Positions 49,208 through 57,510 of a stretch of DNA of 64,000 nt are shown in pieces (the stretch's first letter is position 1; every line of letters starts with the position of its first letter). Below the pieces are notes generated by a model, which searched no databases, was not told where the DNA came from, and worked only from the letters and a program-made list of their open reading frames with translations. Source of the DNA: Nitrobium sp046350935. GTDB lineage: Bacteria; Nitrospirota; Thermodesulfovibrionia; Thermodesulfovibrionales; Dissulfurispiraceae. The position numbers were made by a program, and so were the translations under genes. The stretch is taken from positions 42,971 to 106,970 of the forward strand of contig JAXLZK010000008.1 of the NCBI GenBank assembly GCA_046350935.1, written 5' to 3'.

Positions 49208-50680
49208 TCAGGGGGCCTCTGCTCCTGTTTTTTTCGATTCCCAGAGCTGATACCCGATGGCTTCCAGCAAGGGACCGAAGGTGTCGGGCCGCTTTGCGGA
49301 CAGGGCCGCCGCATCGTACCGCGCCCGCACAAACTCCACCTCTTCCGGCGCAACCCTGTCGATCTTGTTGAAAACGATGACTCGGGGCTTGTCCGTTATC
49401 TTCAGCTCCTTGAGGATGCGCTCGACCGACCCGATCTGCTGTTCGAAGCGGGGATTGGCGATGTCCACGACATGGATCAGGAGGTCCGCATCCTCCAGTT
49501 CCTCGAGGGTCGCCTTGAAGGCCGCCATCAGGTCCTTGGGAAGGTCCCTGATAAAGCCCACCGTATCCGTGATGACGATCTCCCGTTCACGGGGGAGGCG
49601 CAGCCTCCTGCTCGCGGTATCGAGGGTGGCGAACATCTTGTCTTCCACGAACGTTTCGCTCTTCGTGAGGGAGTTCAGAAGCGTGGACTTCCCCGCGTTC
49701 GTATACCCGATAATGGAGACGATCGGGATACGGTGCTCCACCCTCTTTTGTTTCCGCTGTCTCCGCGCCTCGCTCAGGACATCCAGCTCCTTTTCGAGGC
49801 GGGCGATCCGGTCGCGGATCCGGCGTCTGTCGATCTCGAGCTTCATTTCGCCCGGCCCCCTCCCGCCGATACCTCCCATCAGCCGCGACATCGCCGTCCC
49901 CTTTCCCGTAAGCCGGGGAAGGGTATACTTCAACTGGGCCAGCTCCACCTGTACCTTGCCGTCACGGCTGTGAGCCCGGCGGGCGAAGATGTCCAGGATC
50001 AGCTGCGAGCGGTCGATGACCTTGAGCTCCGTACTCTCGGCAATGGCCCGCATCTGGGAGGGAGTAAGGTCCTGATCGAAGATAAGGAGCGTCGCTCCCT
50101 TATCCATGGCGTTTATCACGATCTCCCTCATTTTGCCCTCGCCGAGAAGATAGCGGGGATTGATCTCCTTCAGGCGCTGCACCACCGTGTCCAGGACCAC
50201 TACGTCGCTCGAAACCGCCAGTTCCTTCAGCTCCTCAAGGGAGTCTTCGAGCTCATGCTTCGGCGCGGTCGAGGCGCTGACGAGAAGGGCCCTTTCACGG
50301 ACGTCCTGCCGGTCGATGGTCCGCGACCGCTCCATCTCCTCTTCGAGGGCGCGGACAAACCCGGCGAAATCCAGGTCGAAACGGTAGAAATCGGACGACT
50401 GCATTTCGTACTTCTTGCCGGAACCGTAAGGCATAAGGTAAGCGGTGTAGAGAGTATGCGGAAGGCCGTCCCTGATGCTGATAGCGGCGAGCATGTCGAA
50501 GCGCAGGAGGGAAAGGTCAGTGATGTCTTCGTTATTGAGCGGCTCGTCCCTCAGGTGCGTATGGATGAACCGCAGCCCCCGCAGCGCCTTCTTCCCCAAT
50601 GGATATTCGTCCAGGTTCGGGATGAAGACGCTGTGCGCATCGCCTGCGATCACATGGGTAATGGAGCCGTTCCGCGCCAC
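49208..50680 (-). CDS. hflX: GTPase HflX
   Basis: HflX is a ribosome-associated GTPase that helps split stalled or stressed ribosomes. The annotated 490 residues contain an HflX N-terminal domain with GEGKMREI, GRGPGEMKLEIDRRRIRDRI and a G domain with GYTNAGKSTLLN (P-loop), DTVGFIRDLP and NKID. The frame upstream of the GTG at 50680 continues for about 55 more codons with typical HflX residues, HGNTAGLKKNYLYSLEKIYR and PPDRLITQEL, but has no ATG, GTG or TTG before a stop. An ATC at 50845 lies 8 bp after GGGAGG. I list the conservative start; the true protein may begin at that ATC. Confidence 0.9.
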   Translation of the reverse strand: MARNGSITHVIAGDAHSVFIPNLDEYPLGKKALRGLRFIHTHLRDEPLNNEDITDLSLLRFDMLAAISIRDGLPHTLYTAYLMPYGSGKKYEMQSSDFYRFDLDFAGFVRALEEEMERSRTIDRQDVRERALLVSASTAPKHELEDSLEELKELAVSSDVVVLDTVVQRLKEINPRYLLGEGKMREIVINAMDKGATLLIFDQDLTPSQMRAIAESTELKVIDRSQLILDIFARRAHSRDGKVQVELAQLKYTLPRLTGKGTAMSRLMGGIGGRGPGEMKLEIDRRRIRDRIARLEKELDVLSEARRQRKQKRVEHRIPIVSIIGYTNAGKSTLLNSLTKSETFVEDKMFATLDTASRRLRLPREREIVITDTVGFIRDLPKDLMAAFKATLEELEDADLLIHVVDIANPRFEQQIGSVERILKELKITDKPRVIVFNKIDRVAPEEVEFVRARYDAAALSAKRPDTFGPLLEAIGYQLWESKKTGAEAP

Positions 50681-50866
50681 GAGGATCCCGATCTGCCTGC
50701 CTATCTCGGAGGAGAGTCCGGCGAGGTACCTCCCGAGCTCCTGGGTGATCAGCCTGTCCGGAGGGACCTTCCTCCGGTAGATCTTCTCCAGTGAATAGAG
50801 GTAGTTCTTTTTCAGCCCCGCTGTATTTCCATGAACGGTCGCGATCTCCGGTACCTCCCTGCACCC

Positions 50867-53800
50867 TTAAAGCGTTACCGTAAACTCCATCTCTCTGTCC
50901 CCGAAAAGCGTCCGCCTGCGCAGCACCCGCACCCGCACCGGATCCCCCTTCTTTTTCAAGAGGAGATGGATCCTCATGTCGTCGACGCTGCTTACCGGGA
51001 TTCCGTCGAGGGAGAGGATCACATCCCCTTTCTGGAGTCCAGCCTGCTCGGAAACGCTGCTTTCGGGAAAACCCTCGATACCGACCCTTCCCTGCTCCTC
51101 TTTCAGCGAGACCATGAGCTTCGGAGTGGGGGCGGCTTCGACCTCTTTCGGGAAGAGGAGGTAGTCCGCAATGCCCTTCTCCACTTCCACATCGCTCAGA
51201 AGCGTGGCATAGGGATACCCGTTCCTCCGGAAAGCGCGTTTGGGAATGCCGACCCCGTGGGAGATATGCCCGCTTCCGGCGATGACGACCATCTGGCCGT
51301 CCTGCGCAAAATCGGGGCGCCGGCGGAAAAAAGCGTCGATGGATTGGGCCATGGTCTCATCCCAGAGGATCTGGGATTGATAGAAATAGTCGAAATTCTT
51401 CTCTCCCGATCCCGCATGCTGCTGAAAGATCTCCTTGAGCCGCTCCCGGTATTCGCTTTCGGAAAAATCCATCTGCTGAGGGATGAGCTTCCTGTCCTCG
51501 CCGGAAAGGGCGTCGATCCCTTTCCGGGATACCTGCTCCACGATCTCCCGCGGGATGTTCAGGGCAATCACCGGGATACCCTCCGTTCGCGCATAGTCAA
51601 GAATGGGCTTATACAGGCGGTAATCGAAAGTCCACCTCTTGAAATACTCGGATTTTTTCAGGAACTCCTTCTCATCGATCTTTCCGGCTATGTAGTCGTC
51701 CAGCACCTTCTGAAAGGGAGTCTGGAACATCTCCATCCCGACGGCCAGCTTCCGGTTCCTGAGAAAAAGCCCTTTGATTACCTCCAGCTGGACCGCGTGA
51801 TGGGAGAAACGGTCGTGGTACTCCCCTACGTAAACGATCTTCTTCCCGGAAACGCTCTCGATGACCTCTGGAAGGGTCTTTACCGCCGACGCTTCGACGG
51901 CGGTAGTCTGCTCCCTGTTCCAGACCTTCAGCCCCCGCCTGCTCTCTTCGGTCTTTTTCTCCATGGTGCGCCCCCCGTCGAAGGCGAGATAGCTGTATTG
52001 GCCGTAGTGAAACACCTTCCTGAAGGCGGCTTCGACCTCGGCCTTCGATTTCCCCTCGAAAATACCCACCACTTTCTCCGGGTTCCAGGGGTTCTTCTTC
52101 ACCAGAACGGTAAAGCCTGCGGCAGGCCGGGGAAGAGAGCCGAAGAGCCGCGCTGCGAGCGGGTTGCCGCTCCCGAGGAGGGCCAGGGAGGAAGAGTGCA
52201 TCTCGGCATCACCCAGTGCGGATGCCTCCCTGACCACCGCGCCCCTCTCCCTGAATGCTTCGATCACTGCACTATAGAGCTCTCGGCCTTCTTCAGGCGG
52301 GACGACCACAAGCTTCTCCGCGCCAAGGAGACGGGAGATCACGGCGGGCATCTCTCCTTCGGCTAACTTCCTCATCAGGTCATAGTCCTCGTCCACCGCG
52401 ATCCTTTCAGGAAAAGAGGAGGGATGCGCCGTCCCGGTCATGCTCGCCGAGTCGAGCCGGATGGTGATATTTTCCGCCGTCTTTTCCGGCATTTTTTCCG
52501 TGGACCCCTCACGGTAGCGGAAGGTGAGGGGGACATCGAGGGTGTAACCGTCCGGCTGCTCTCCGGCGCTGAAGCCGACTTCCACGTTGCCGCCGCCATA
52601 GCCCTGATTGTCACTCCGGCTTACCGTGAAGCTGCCGAAGTGTATCTCCGGTATTCCCGCTCTTGCCACCCACTGCGTGAAAAACCACGCCAGGTCCCTG
52701 CCCGAAGCCTTTTCAAAGGACTTCCGGATGTCCTCCCAGGAGGCCCTTCTGAAGAGGTTCCCCCGGATAAATTCCTTCAACGAGGAGGAAAAGAGATCCT
52801 CTCCCACAAGATTTTTCAGCATATGAAACACCATCGCCGCCTTCCCGTACCCGATGGCCCGTGAGGCGAGGTCCTCCCTGCCCTTGAAGTCCTTCAGAGG
52901 AAAATCGCGCGCAGCGTTCACATAACTCTCGTAATCGATCAGCAGGTGCTTCCGGTATTCCCACCCCCTGCCCTTCTGCTCCTCGTAAAAATGGTCCGCA
53001 ACATAGGTGGTCAGCCCCTCGGCCCAGTTGCCCCTCTCGTAATCGACATACACGGAATTGCCGAACCACTGGTGCGCAATCTCGTGGCCGAGAGAGGTTT
53101 CCACGATGAAGGGAAGCTTCACCACTTCCCGGCCCAGCAGGGTGAAAGTGGGCATTGAATAGCCCGAAGGAAGGAAGTTTTCGACGACCGAGAACCTCCG
53201 GTACGGGTACGCCCCGAAGCGTTCTGCATAGAGGGTGAGATACCGTTTCGCATAGTCGAGATACGCAGGGGCGAGCTCCCTCTCTTCAGGGAAAAAATAG
53301 GCGTACACCCCGATCCCGTTGAAGTCCTGCTTCAGGAGAGTATACCTGTCCGACGCGACAAAGCTGATGCCGTCGACGGGATGGGGAAAAACAAATGTGA
53401 ATGCCGCAGTGTCGCCCTCCACGGTCCTGATGATCTCTTCAGCCTCCGACAGGGCGCTGTACCCCGCGGGGAGGGTCGCGCTGAGCCTGTACACGTTCAG
53501 GGAATCCGTCCGGGGATACCAGGTGCCGGTCAGGGAGATCCCTTCAGGGCCGATGACGCTCTGCACGACCCCGTAATTGGCGCCGTTGTCCGCCTTACCG
53601 CCCCTGAAGGTCCCCTCGTACCTGATTTCGATGCTCCCGTCCCCGGGAGGAGTAACCCTCATCGCTCCCTGCAGCATTTCGTAGGGGACCTCCCGGCTGT
53701 TCTGGGTGACCCCGAGGATGACAAGGTCCCCTGTTTGCAGCAGCAGCGCCCTTCCGGACCGCACCGCAAGGGCCGCCGTGCCGTGTATCCGGGACCGGGG

Positions 53801-53917
53801 AATGTCGAAAGAGATACGAAGGAAATATTCGGGCGCATCCGGAGTCCGCGGTTCCGCAAGGACCGTCCACGGCAGGAGCAGGAGGAGCAGCATAACGAAG
53901 AAGGGAGCGCGTGCCAT
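50867..53917 (-). CDS. M1-type peptidase fused to ChaN-like (DUF399) and PDZ domains, exported
   Basis: A 1016-residue protein. A signal peptide (1-21, FFVMLLLLLLPWTVLA) is followed by an M1-like aminopeptidase region with the full zinc signature HEIAHQWFGN, then 18 residues later the Glu of NWAEGL (about 280-302). A ChaN-like domain (about 680-890) has IVYVGEYHD, LAVGMEMFQ and VVIAGSGHISHGVG, typical of an iron/heme-linked lipoprotein family. A C-terminal PDZ domain (about 920-1010) has AGLQKGDVILSLDGIPV. The exported enzyme may process peptides and handle heme or iron at the envelope. The three-way fusion is unusual. ATG 53917 is the only reasonable start; a divergent DUF362 gene lies opposite. 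Confidence 0.85.
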   Translation of the reverse strand: MARAPFFVMLLLLLLPWTVLAEPRTPDAPEYFLRISFDIPRSRIHGTAALAVRSGRALLLQTGDLVILGVTQNSREVPYEMLQGAMRVTPPGDGSIEIRYEGTFRGGKADNGANYGVVQSVIGPEGISLTGTWYPRTDSLNVYRLSATLPAGYSALSEAEEIIRTVEGDTAAFTFVFPHPVDGISFVASDRYTLLKQDFNGIGVYAYFFPEERELAPAYLDYAKRYLTLYAERFGAYPYRRFSVVENFLPSGYSMPTFTLLGREVVKLPFIVETSLGHEIAHQWFGNSVYVDYERGNWAEGLTTYVADHFYEEQKGRGWEYRKHLLIDYESYVNAARDFPLKDFKGREDLASRAIGYGKAAMVFHMLKNLVGEDLFSSSLKEFIRGNLFRRASWEDIRKSFEKASGRDLAWFFTQWVARAGIPEIHFGSFTVSRSDNQGYGGGNVEVGFSAGEQPDGYTLDVPLTFRYREGSTEKMPEKTAENITIRLDSASMTGTAHPSSFPERIAVDEDYDLMRKLAEGEMPAVISRLLGAEKLVVVPPEEGRELYSAVIEAFRERGAVVREASALGDAEMHSSSLALLGSGNPLAARLFGSLPRPAAGFTVLVKKNPWNPEKVVGIFEGKSKAEVEAAFRKVFHYGQYSYLAFDGGRTMEKKTEESRRGLKVWNREQTTAVEASAVKTLPEVIESVSGKKIVYVGEYHDRFSHHAVQLEVIKGLFLRNRKLAVGMEMFQTPFQKVLDDYIAGKIDEKEFLKKSEYFKRWTFDYRLYKPILDYARTEGIPVIALNIPREIVEQVSRKGIDALSGEDRKLIPQQMDFSESEYRERLKEIFQQHAGSGEKNFDYFYQSQILWDETMAQSIDAFFRRRPDFAQDGQMVVIAGSGHISHGVGIPKRAFRRNGYPYATLLSDVEVEKGIADYLLFPKEVEAAPTPKLMVSLKEEQGRVGIEGFPESSVSEQAGLQKGDVILSLDGIPVSSVDDMRIHLLLKKKGDPVRVRVLRRRTLFGDREMEFTVTL

Positions 53918-54269
53918 TTTTCTAATTATACACCAAAAGTTCCCCGGGGCATCCCCTGTTTTCCCCGCTTTCCCAGCCCCTCACCCTCGCCCTCTCCCCC
54001 ACAGGGGCGAGGGGGGACCTGCTCCCTTGTCTCTCTCTATCTTTTCCGGAGGCGGGGAGGGACGGTGCGGAGAGCAGGAGGGCTGTTGCAATTAGGAAGT
54101 ATATGTTTTAATATTCTCCGTTACAGGAGAGCACCTCCTGCCGCGGGTCACTGCGGCAGCGGCTCGATACGGGAACGGAACGCAGAGGACGCAAACGGGA
54201 GCAACGGACAGTTCTCGTCCAGAACGGGGAGGGATGTCCGCCGCTGAGCAGGAAAAGGGAGGAGTCACC
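53918..54269. other. 352-bp intergenic region
   Basis: It lies between the divergent peptidase-fusion gene and the DUF362 gene. It holds a hairpin repeat (53984-54013) of the CCCTCGCCC/GGGCGAGGG type. No promoter of a recognised class and no gene were seen. Confidence 0.6.
53984..54013. repeat. GC-rich palindromic element
   Basis: CCCTCGCCC pairs exactly with GGGCGAGGG around a 12-nt loop in the intergenic region. Similar CCCTCACCC-rich palindromes are common in bacterial genomes; whether this one is repeated elsewhere cannot be seen here. Confidence 0.5.
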
Positions 54270-55391
54270 ATGTCGAAGGTTTTTTTCGCATCCGCACGGG
54301 TCAAAAAATGGAAATATGAAGACAGCATGCCCGGGAAACTGGAGAGATTGCTGCAGGAAATGGACCTTTTCCGCTTTTTTCCGCCCAAGGAATGGGTGGC
54401 GGTGAAGACGCATTTCGGCTCTGAAGGCTCCCATCGGATCGTCAGACCCGTCTTCATCAGGAAGGTGGTGGAGTCGCTGCAAAAGACGGGGGCGAGGCCC
54501 TTTATCACCGACACGGTGCGCATCAAGGGGCTCGATTACCTGGAAGTGGCGAACCAGCACGGACTGAACCACCTGTCGCTGGGAGCGCCGGTGGTCGTTG
54601 CGGACGGCCTCTACGGGCACGACAACGTCATGGTGAAAGCGGGGGAGATCCTCGGGGAGATCGCCGTCGCCTCCCTGATCCACGATGTGCCCGCCATGGT
54701 CGTTTGCTCCCATGTAAAGGGCCACATCAACGCGGGGTATGCGGGCGCCATCAAGAACATCGCCATGGGCGCCGTCAGCGGGACCCACCGCCACTGCGGC
54801 TGGAAATGCGGCAGGGGAGCGATGCACGCGGTGGGAGAGGGCTCGTTCGTCTGGGACAATGAGAAGTGCGCCTTCTGCTTTCAGTGCGAGGAGGTGTGCC
54901 CCCTCGACTGCATCAGCTTCGAGAACGACACCTTCACCACCCAGGACGAGCAGTGCTGGAGATGCGGCCGCTGTACACGGGTCTGCCCAGAGGGCGCCCT
55001 CTCTCTTCCCGGAGACGACACCCTCTTCATGAAGTCCCTCGCAGAGGCCTCAAAGGCGGTACTGAGCACCTTCAAGCCCGGCAAAGTCATCTATATCAAT
55101 TTCCTCACCGAAATTCAGCCCGAATGCGACTGCATGCCCGCGTCGGAAGTCCCGGTCATCCAGGACCTGGGGATCCTCGTTTCCGACGATATCGTGGCGA
55201 TCGAGCAGGCATCCATCGACCTGCTCCGCAAGGCGAAGCCGCTTCCGGCGTCCCTCGCGGAGGACCTGAAAATAAACGCCGGACAGGATATTCTGAAGAC
55301 CATTCACAACAAGAACTACCTGCTCCAGGTGGAAGAGGCCGAGCGGCTTGAGCTCGGCAGCAGAAAGTACGAGTTGGTCGAACTCGTCTGA
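54270..55391 (+). CDS. DUF362 domain protein with two 4Fe-4S ferredoxin clusters
   Basis: The 373-residue protein has an N-terminal DUF362 region (about 1-190, with WVAVKTHFGSEGSH, GARPFITDTVRIKG and HVKGHINAGYAGAIKNIAMG), then two 4Fe-4S motifs, CAFCFQCEEVCPLDC and CWRCGRCTRVCP (about 200-250), and a C-terminal DUF362 part. Such proteins are found in anaerobes, are of unknown function, and probably move electrons. ATG 54270 follows GGAGGAGTCACC, and the longer frame was rejected. It is divergent from the peptidase fusion and convergent with rlmI. Confidence 0.9.
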   Translation: MSKVFFASARVKKWKYEDSMPGKLERLLQEMDLFRFFPPKEWVAVKTHFGSEGSHRIVRPVFIRKVVESLQKTGARPFITDTVRIKGLDYLEVANQHGLNHLSLGAPVVVADGLYGHDNVMVKAGEILGEIAVASLIHDVPAMVVCSHVKGHINAGYAGAIKNIAMGAVSGTHRHCGWKCGRGAMHAVGEGSFVWDNEKCAFCFQCEEVCPLDCISFENDTFTTQDEQCWRCGRCTRVCPEGALSLPGDDTLFMKSLAEASKAVLSTFKPGKVIYINFLTEIQPECDCMPASEVPVIQDLGILVSDDIVAIEQASIDLLRKAKPLPASLAEDLKINAGQDILKTIHNKNYLLQVEEAERLELGSRKYELVELV

Positions 55392-55431
55392 AAGGAGCCC
55401 GGAGAGCAGTGGCCTAAAAAATCAAATAAAT

Positions 55432-56616
55432 TCAAAGGTCTTCTGCTTCGATAACGGCGCACTTCAGATACTCGGTCTCGGGGACGGCGAGCAGCACGGG
55501 ATGGTCCTTTCCCTGGGAGCGGTATTCCAGCAGCCGCGGATTCTTTCCCGCATCGCGGGCGGCGTTGTGCAGCATTTCGAGAAAGGCCGCCTTCTCAAGA
55601 TGATAGGAGCATGAAGACGTGGCGAGGATTCCGCCCCTTTTCAGCAGCCTCAGTGCCCGGGCATTTATCTCCCGGTAGCCCCGCAGCGCCTCCCTCACCT
55701 TTCCCCTCTTCTTTACGAAGGCAGGAGGGTCGAGTACGATGAAATCATACAGGGCTCCCTCCTCGGCCTGCCTTTTCAGAAAGACGAAAACGTCCTCCTT
55801 GTGGAAAGAGCAGCGGTCTTCGAGGCCGTTGAGCCGGGCGTTCTTCCGCGCCTGCGACAGGGCGGACTCCGAAACGTCGACAAAGGCGACTTCCGCTCCC
55901 CTGTGCGCGGCCTGCAGCCCCCACGCTCCTGAATAGCAGAAGAGGTCGAGCCCCCTGCCTCCCCGCAGCATTCCGCCCAGGGCAAGCCTGTTCTCCCTCT
56001 GATCGAGAAAGCAGCCGGTCTTCTGCCCGGCAAGGGGATCGACTTCCAGCAGGATATCCCCCTCCCGGATCACCGGGAGCTCGTCCAGTGCGCCTTTCAC
56101 TACTTCTTTCATCAGGGGAAGGCGCTCCAACAGCCTGCTCTGACTATCGTTTTTTATCACGATTGCCGAGGGGGCGAGCATCTCGTCCAGGATTTCGAGG
56201 ATCATGCCCCTGAACCCCTCCATCCCGAGGGTGAGGAACTGTACGGAAAGGCACGGTCCGTATTTGTCCACAATCAGCCCGGGCAGGAAATCCCCCTCGC
56301 TGAAGACGAGCCTGCAGGAATCGAGGCTGCCGAGAAAGCGCTCCCGATAGCGCAGGGCGTCCCCGATCCTCCTGCGGAAAAATTCGGCGTCGATCGCCTC
56401 CTTTTGCCGGGTGAGCAGGCGGACGGCGATGAGGGAGAAGGGGTTGATATAGCCGATCCCCAGAAAGCCGTCCTGCCTGTCATAGACCTCGACAAGACTT
56501 CCGGGAGTGAAGCGCCTCATGCTTTCGGCTATCTCGTTGGAGAAGACCCACGGATGCCCTGCACGCACGCGGTGGGAGCGCTTCAGCGTGGCCCTGCGCA
56601 TTTCTTCTGTGCTCAT
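55432..56616 (-). CDS. rlmI: 23S rRNA cytosine C5 methyltransferase, RlmI-type
   Basis: The 394-residue protein has an N-terminal PUA-like domain (about 1-80, AGHPWVFSNEI), then a methyltransferase with VDKYGPCLSVQF, DQRENRLALGG, RGLDLFCYSGAWGLQAA and DFIVLDPPAF, and a C-terminal TSSCSYHL. This is the RlmI (YccW) pattern, which methylates 23S rRNA C1962 in E. coli; the numbering is by analogy. ATG 56616 follows GAGGGGG. Its stop is convergent with the DUF362 gene. It is next to the patatin gene with one base between, so the two are probably cotranscribed. Confidence 0.92.
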   Translation of the reverse strand: MSTEEMRRATLKRSHRVRAGHPWVFSNEIAESMRRFTPGSLVEVYDRQDGFLGIGYINPFSLIAVRLLTRQKEAIDAEFFRRRIGDALRYRERFLGSLDSCRLVFSEGDFLPGLIVDKYGPCLSVQFLTLGMEGFRGMILEILDEMLAPSAIVIKNDSQSRLLERLPLMKEVVKGALDELPVIREGDILLEVDPLAGQKTGCFLDQRENRLALGGMLRGGRGLDLFCYSGAWGLQAAHRGAEVAFVDVSESALSQARKNARLNGLEDRCSFHKEDVFVFLKRQAEEGALYDFIVLDPPAFVKKRGKVREALRGYREINARALRLLKRGGILATSSCSYHLEKAAFLEMLHNAARDAGKNPRLLEYRSQGKDHPVLLAVPETEYLKCAVIEAEDL

Positions 56617-56617
56617 T

Positions 56618-57499
56618 TTACCCCCTCCCCTCTCCCTTGAGCCTGGTGATGATTTCTTTGATGCGGGGCATCGCTTCGGCGGCTGCCTTTTCCCCTTCGA
56701 GGATCGCCTCGTGCCTCCGCAGAAAATCGCCCGACCCGATATGGCCGACCCTGGGCCGTATTACCACGTCCGCCCTGGTGAGCTGCTGGTGAGAGATCTT
56801 CGCGTACATGATATTGACCGCCTGCAGAATGGTTTCGAGGGTGCTCTCCGGCTGACCGGGGTCGAGGTCCGAGGAGATGTCCACGGCGATGACGATATCC
56901 GCCCCCTGCCTCCGCGCCGCCTCCACGGCAACGGGGCTCACCACCCCGCCGTCCACGTACATCTGACCACCCACTTTCATGGGGCGGAAAACCCCGGGAA
57001 TTGAGCAGCTTGCCCGCACCGCGGCGCCGGTATTGCCCTTGCCGAAGACCACCTCCTGGCCGGTCTGGATGTTCGTCGCCACCGCAAAGAAAGGGACCTT
57101 CAATTTCTCCAGGGGGATATTCCTCACCGATTTGTTGACGAAGGCCTCAAGCAGCTCCCCCTTGATAAACCCGTTGTCGGGAATGGCAAGGTCGGCGATG
57201 TCCCCCTTCTCCAGGGCCATCGCCGTTTTCTGGATCTGGTAGGGAGTGTAGCCATAGGCGTACAGGCTCCCGACAAGACTCCCCGCGCTCGTCCCCACCA
57301 CCATGTGCACCGGAACGGCGTTGGCTTCAAGAACCTTCAGGACCCCGATATGGGAAAAGCCCCGCGCCGCACCCGCGCCGAGCACTACCGCGATCTTTGC
57401 GGGCTTCTGCACCGGCTGCACCGCCTCCTTCGTCGGGGCGCAGGCGGATAGTCCCATTATCACCGAAACAAGCAGAATGAAAACCCTTACTCCAACCAT
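56618..57499 (-). CDS. Patatin-like phospholipase lipoprotein
   Basis: The 293-residue protein has a lipoprotein signal (MVGVRVFILLVSVIMGLSAC, lipobox LSAC) and a patatin domain with GAGAARGFSHIG (oxyanion hole), the nucleophile GTSAGS and the DGG in MYVDGGVVSP, so the Ser-Asp dyad is intact. It is a membrane-tethered lipid acyl hydrolase similar to RssA/YchK. I chose the ATG at 57499, which has GGGAGGGG upstream and gives a clean signal peptide. Earlier starts overlap the AddB-like gene's stop. It is cotranscribed with rlmI, and probably with the upstream nuclease. Confidence 0.9.
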   Translation of the reverse strand: MVGVRVFILLVSVIMGLSACAPTKEAVQPVQKPAKIAVVLGAGAARGFSHIGVLKVLEANAVPVHMVVGTSAGSLVGSLYAYGYTPYQIQKTAMALEKGDIADLAIPDNGFIKGELLEAFVNKSVRNIPLEKLKVPFFAVATNIQTGQEVVFGKGNTGAAVRASCSIPGVFRPMKVGGQMYVDGGVVSPVAVEAARRQGADIVIAVDISSDLDPGQPESTLETILQAVNIMYAKISHQQLTRADVVIRPRVGHIGSGDFLRRHEAILEGEKAAAEAMPRIKEIITRLKGEGRG

Positions 57500-57510
57500 C
57501 CACCCCTCCC

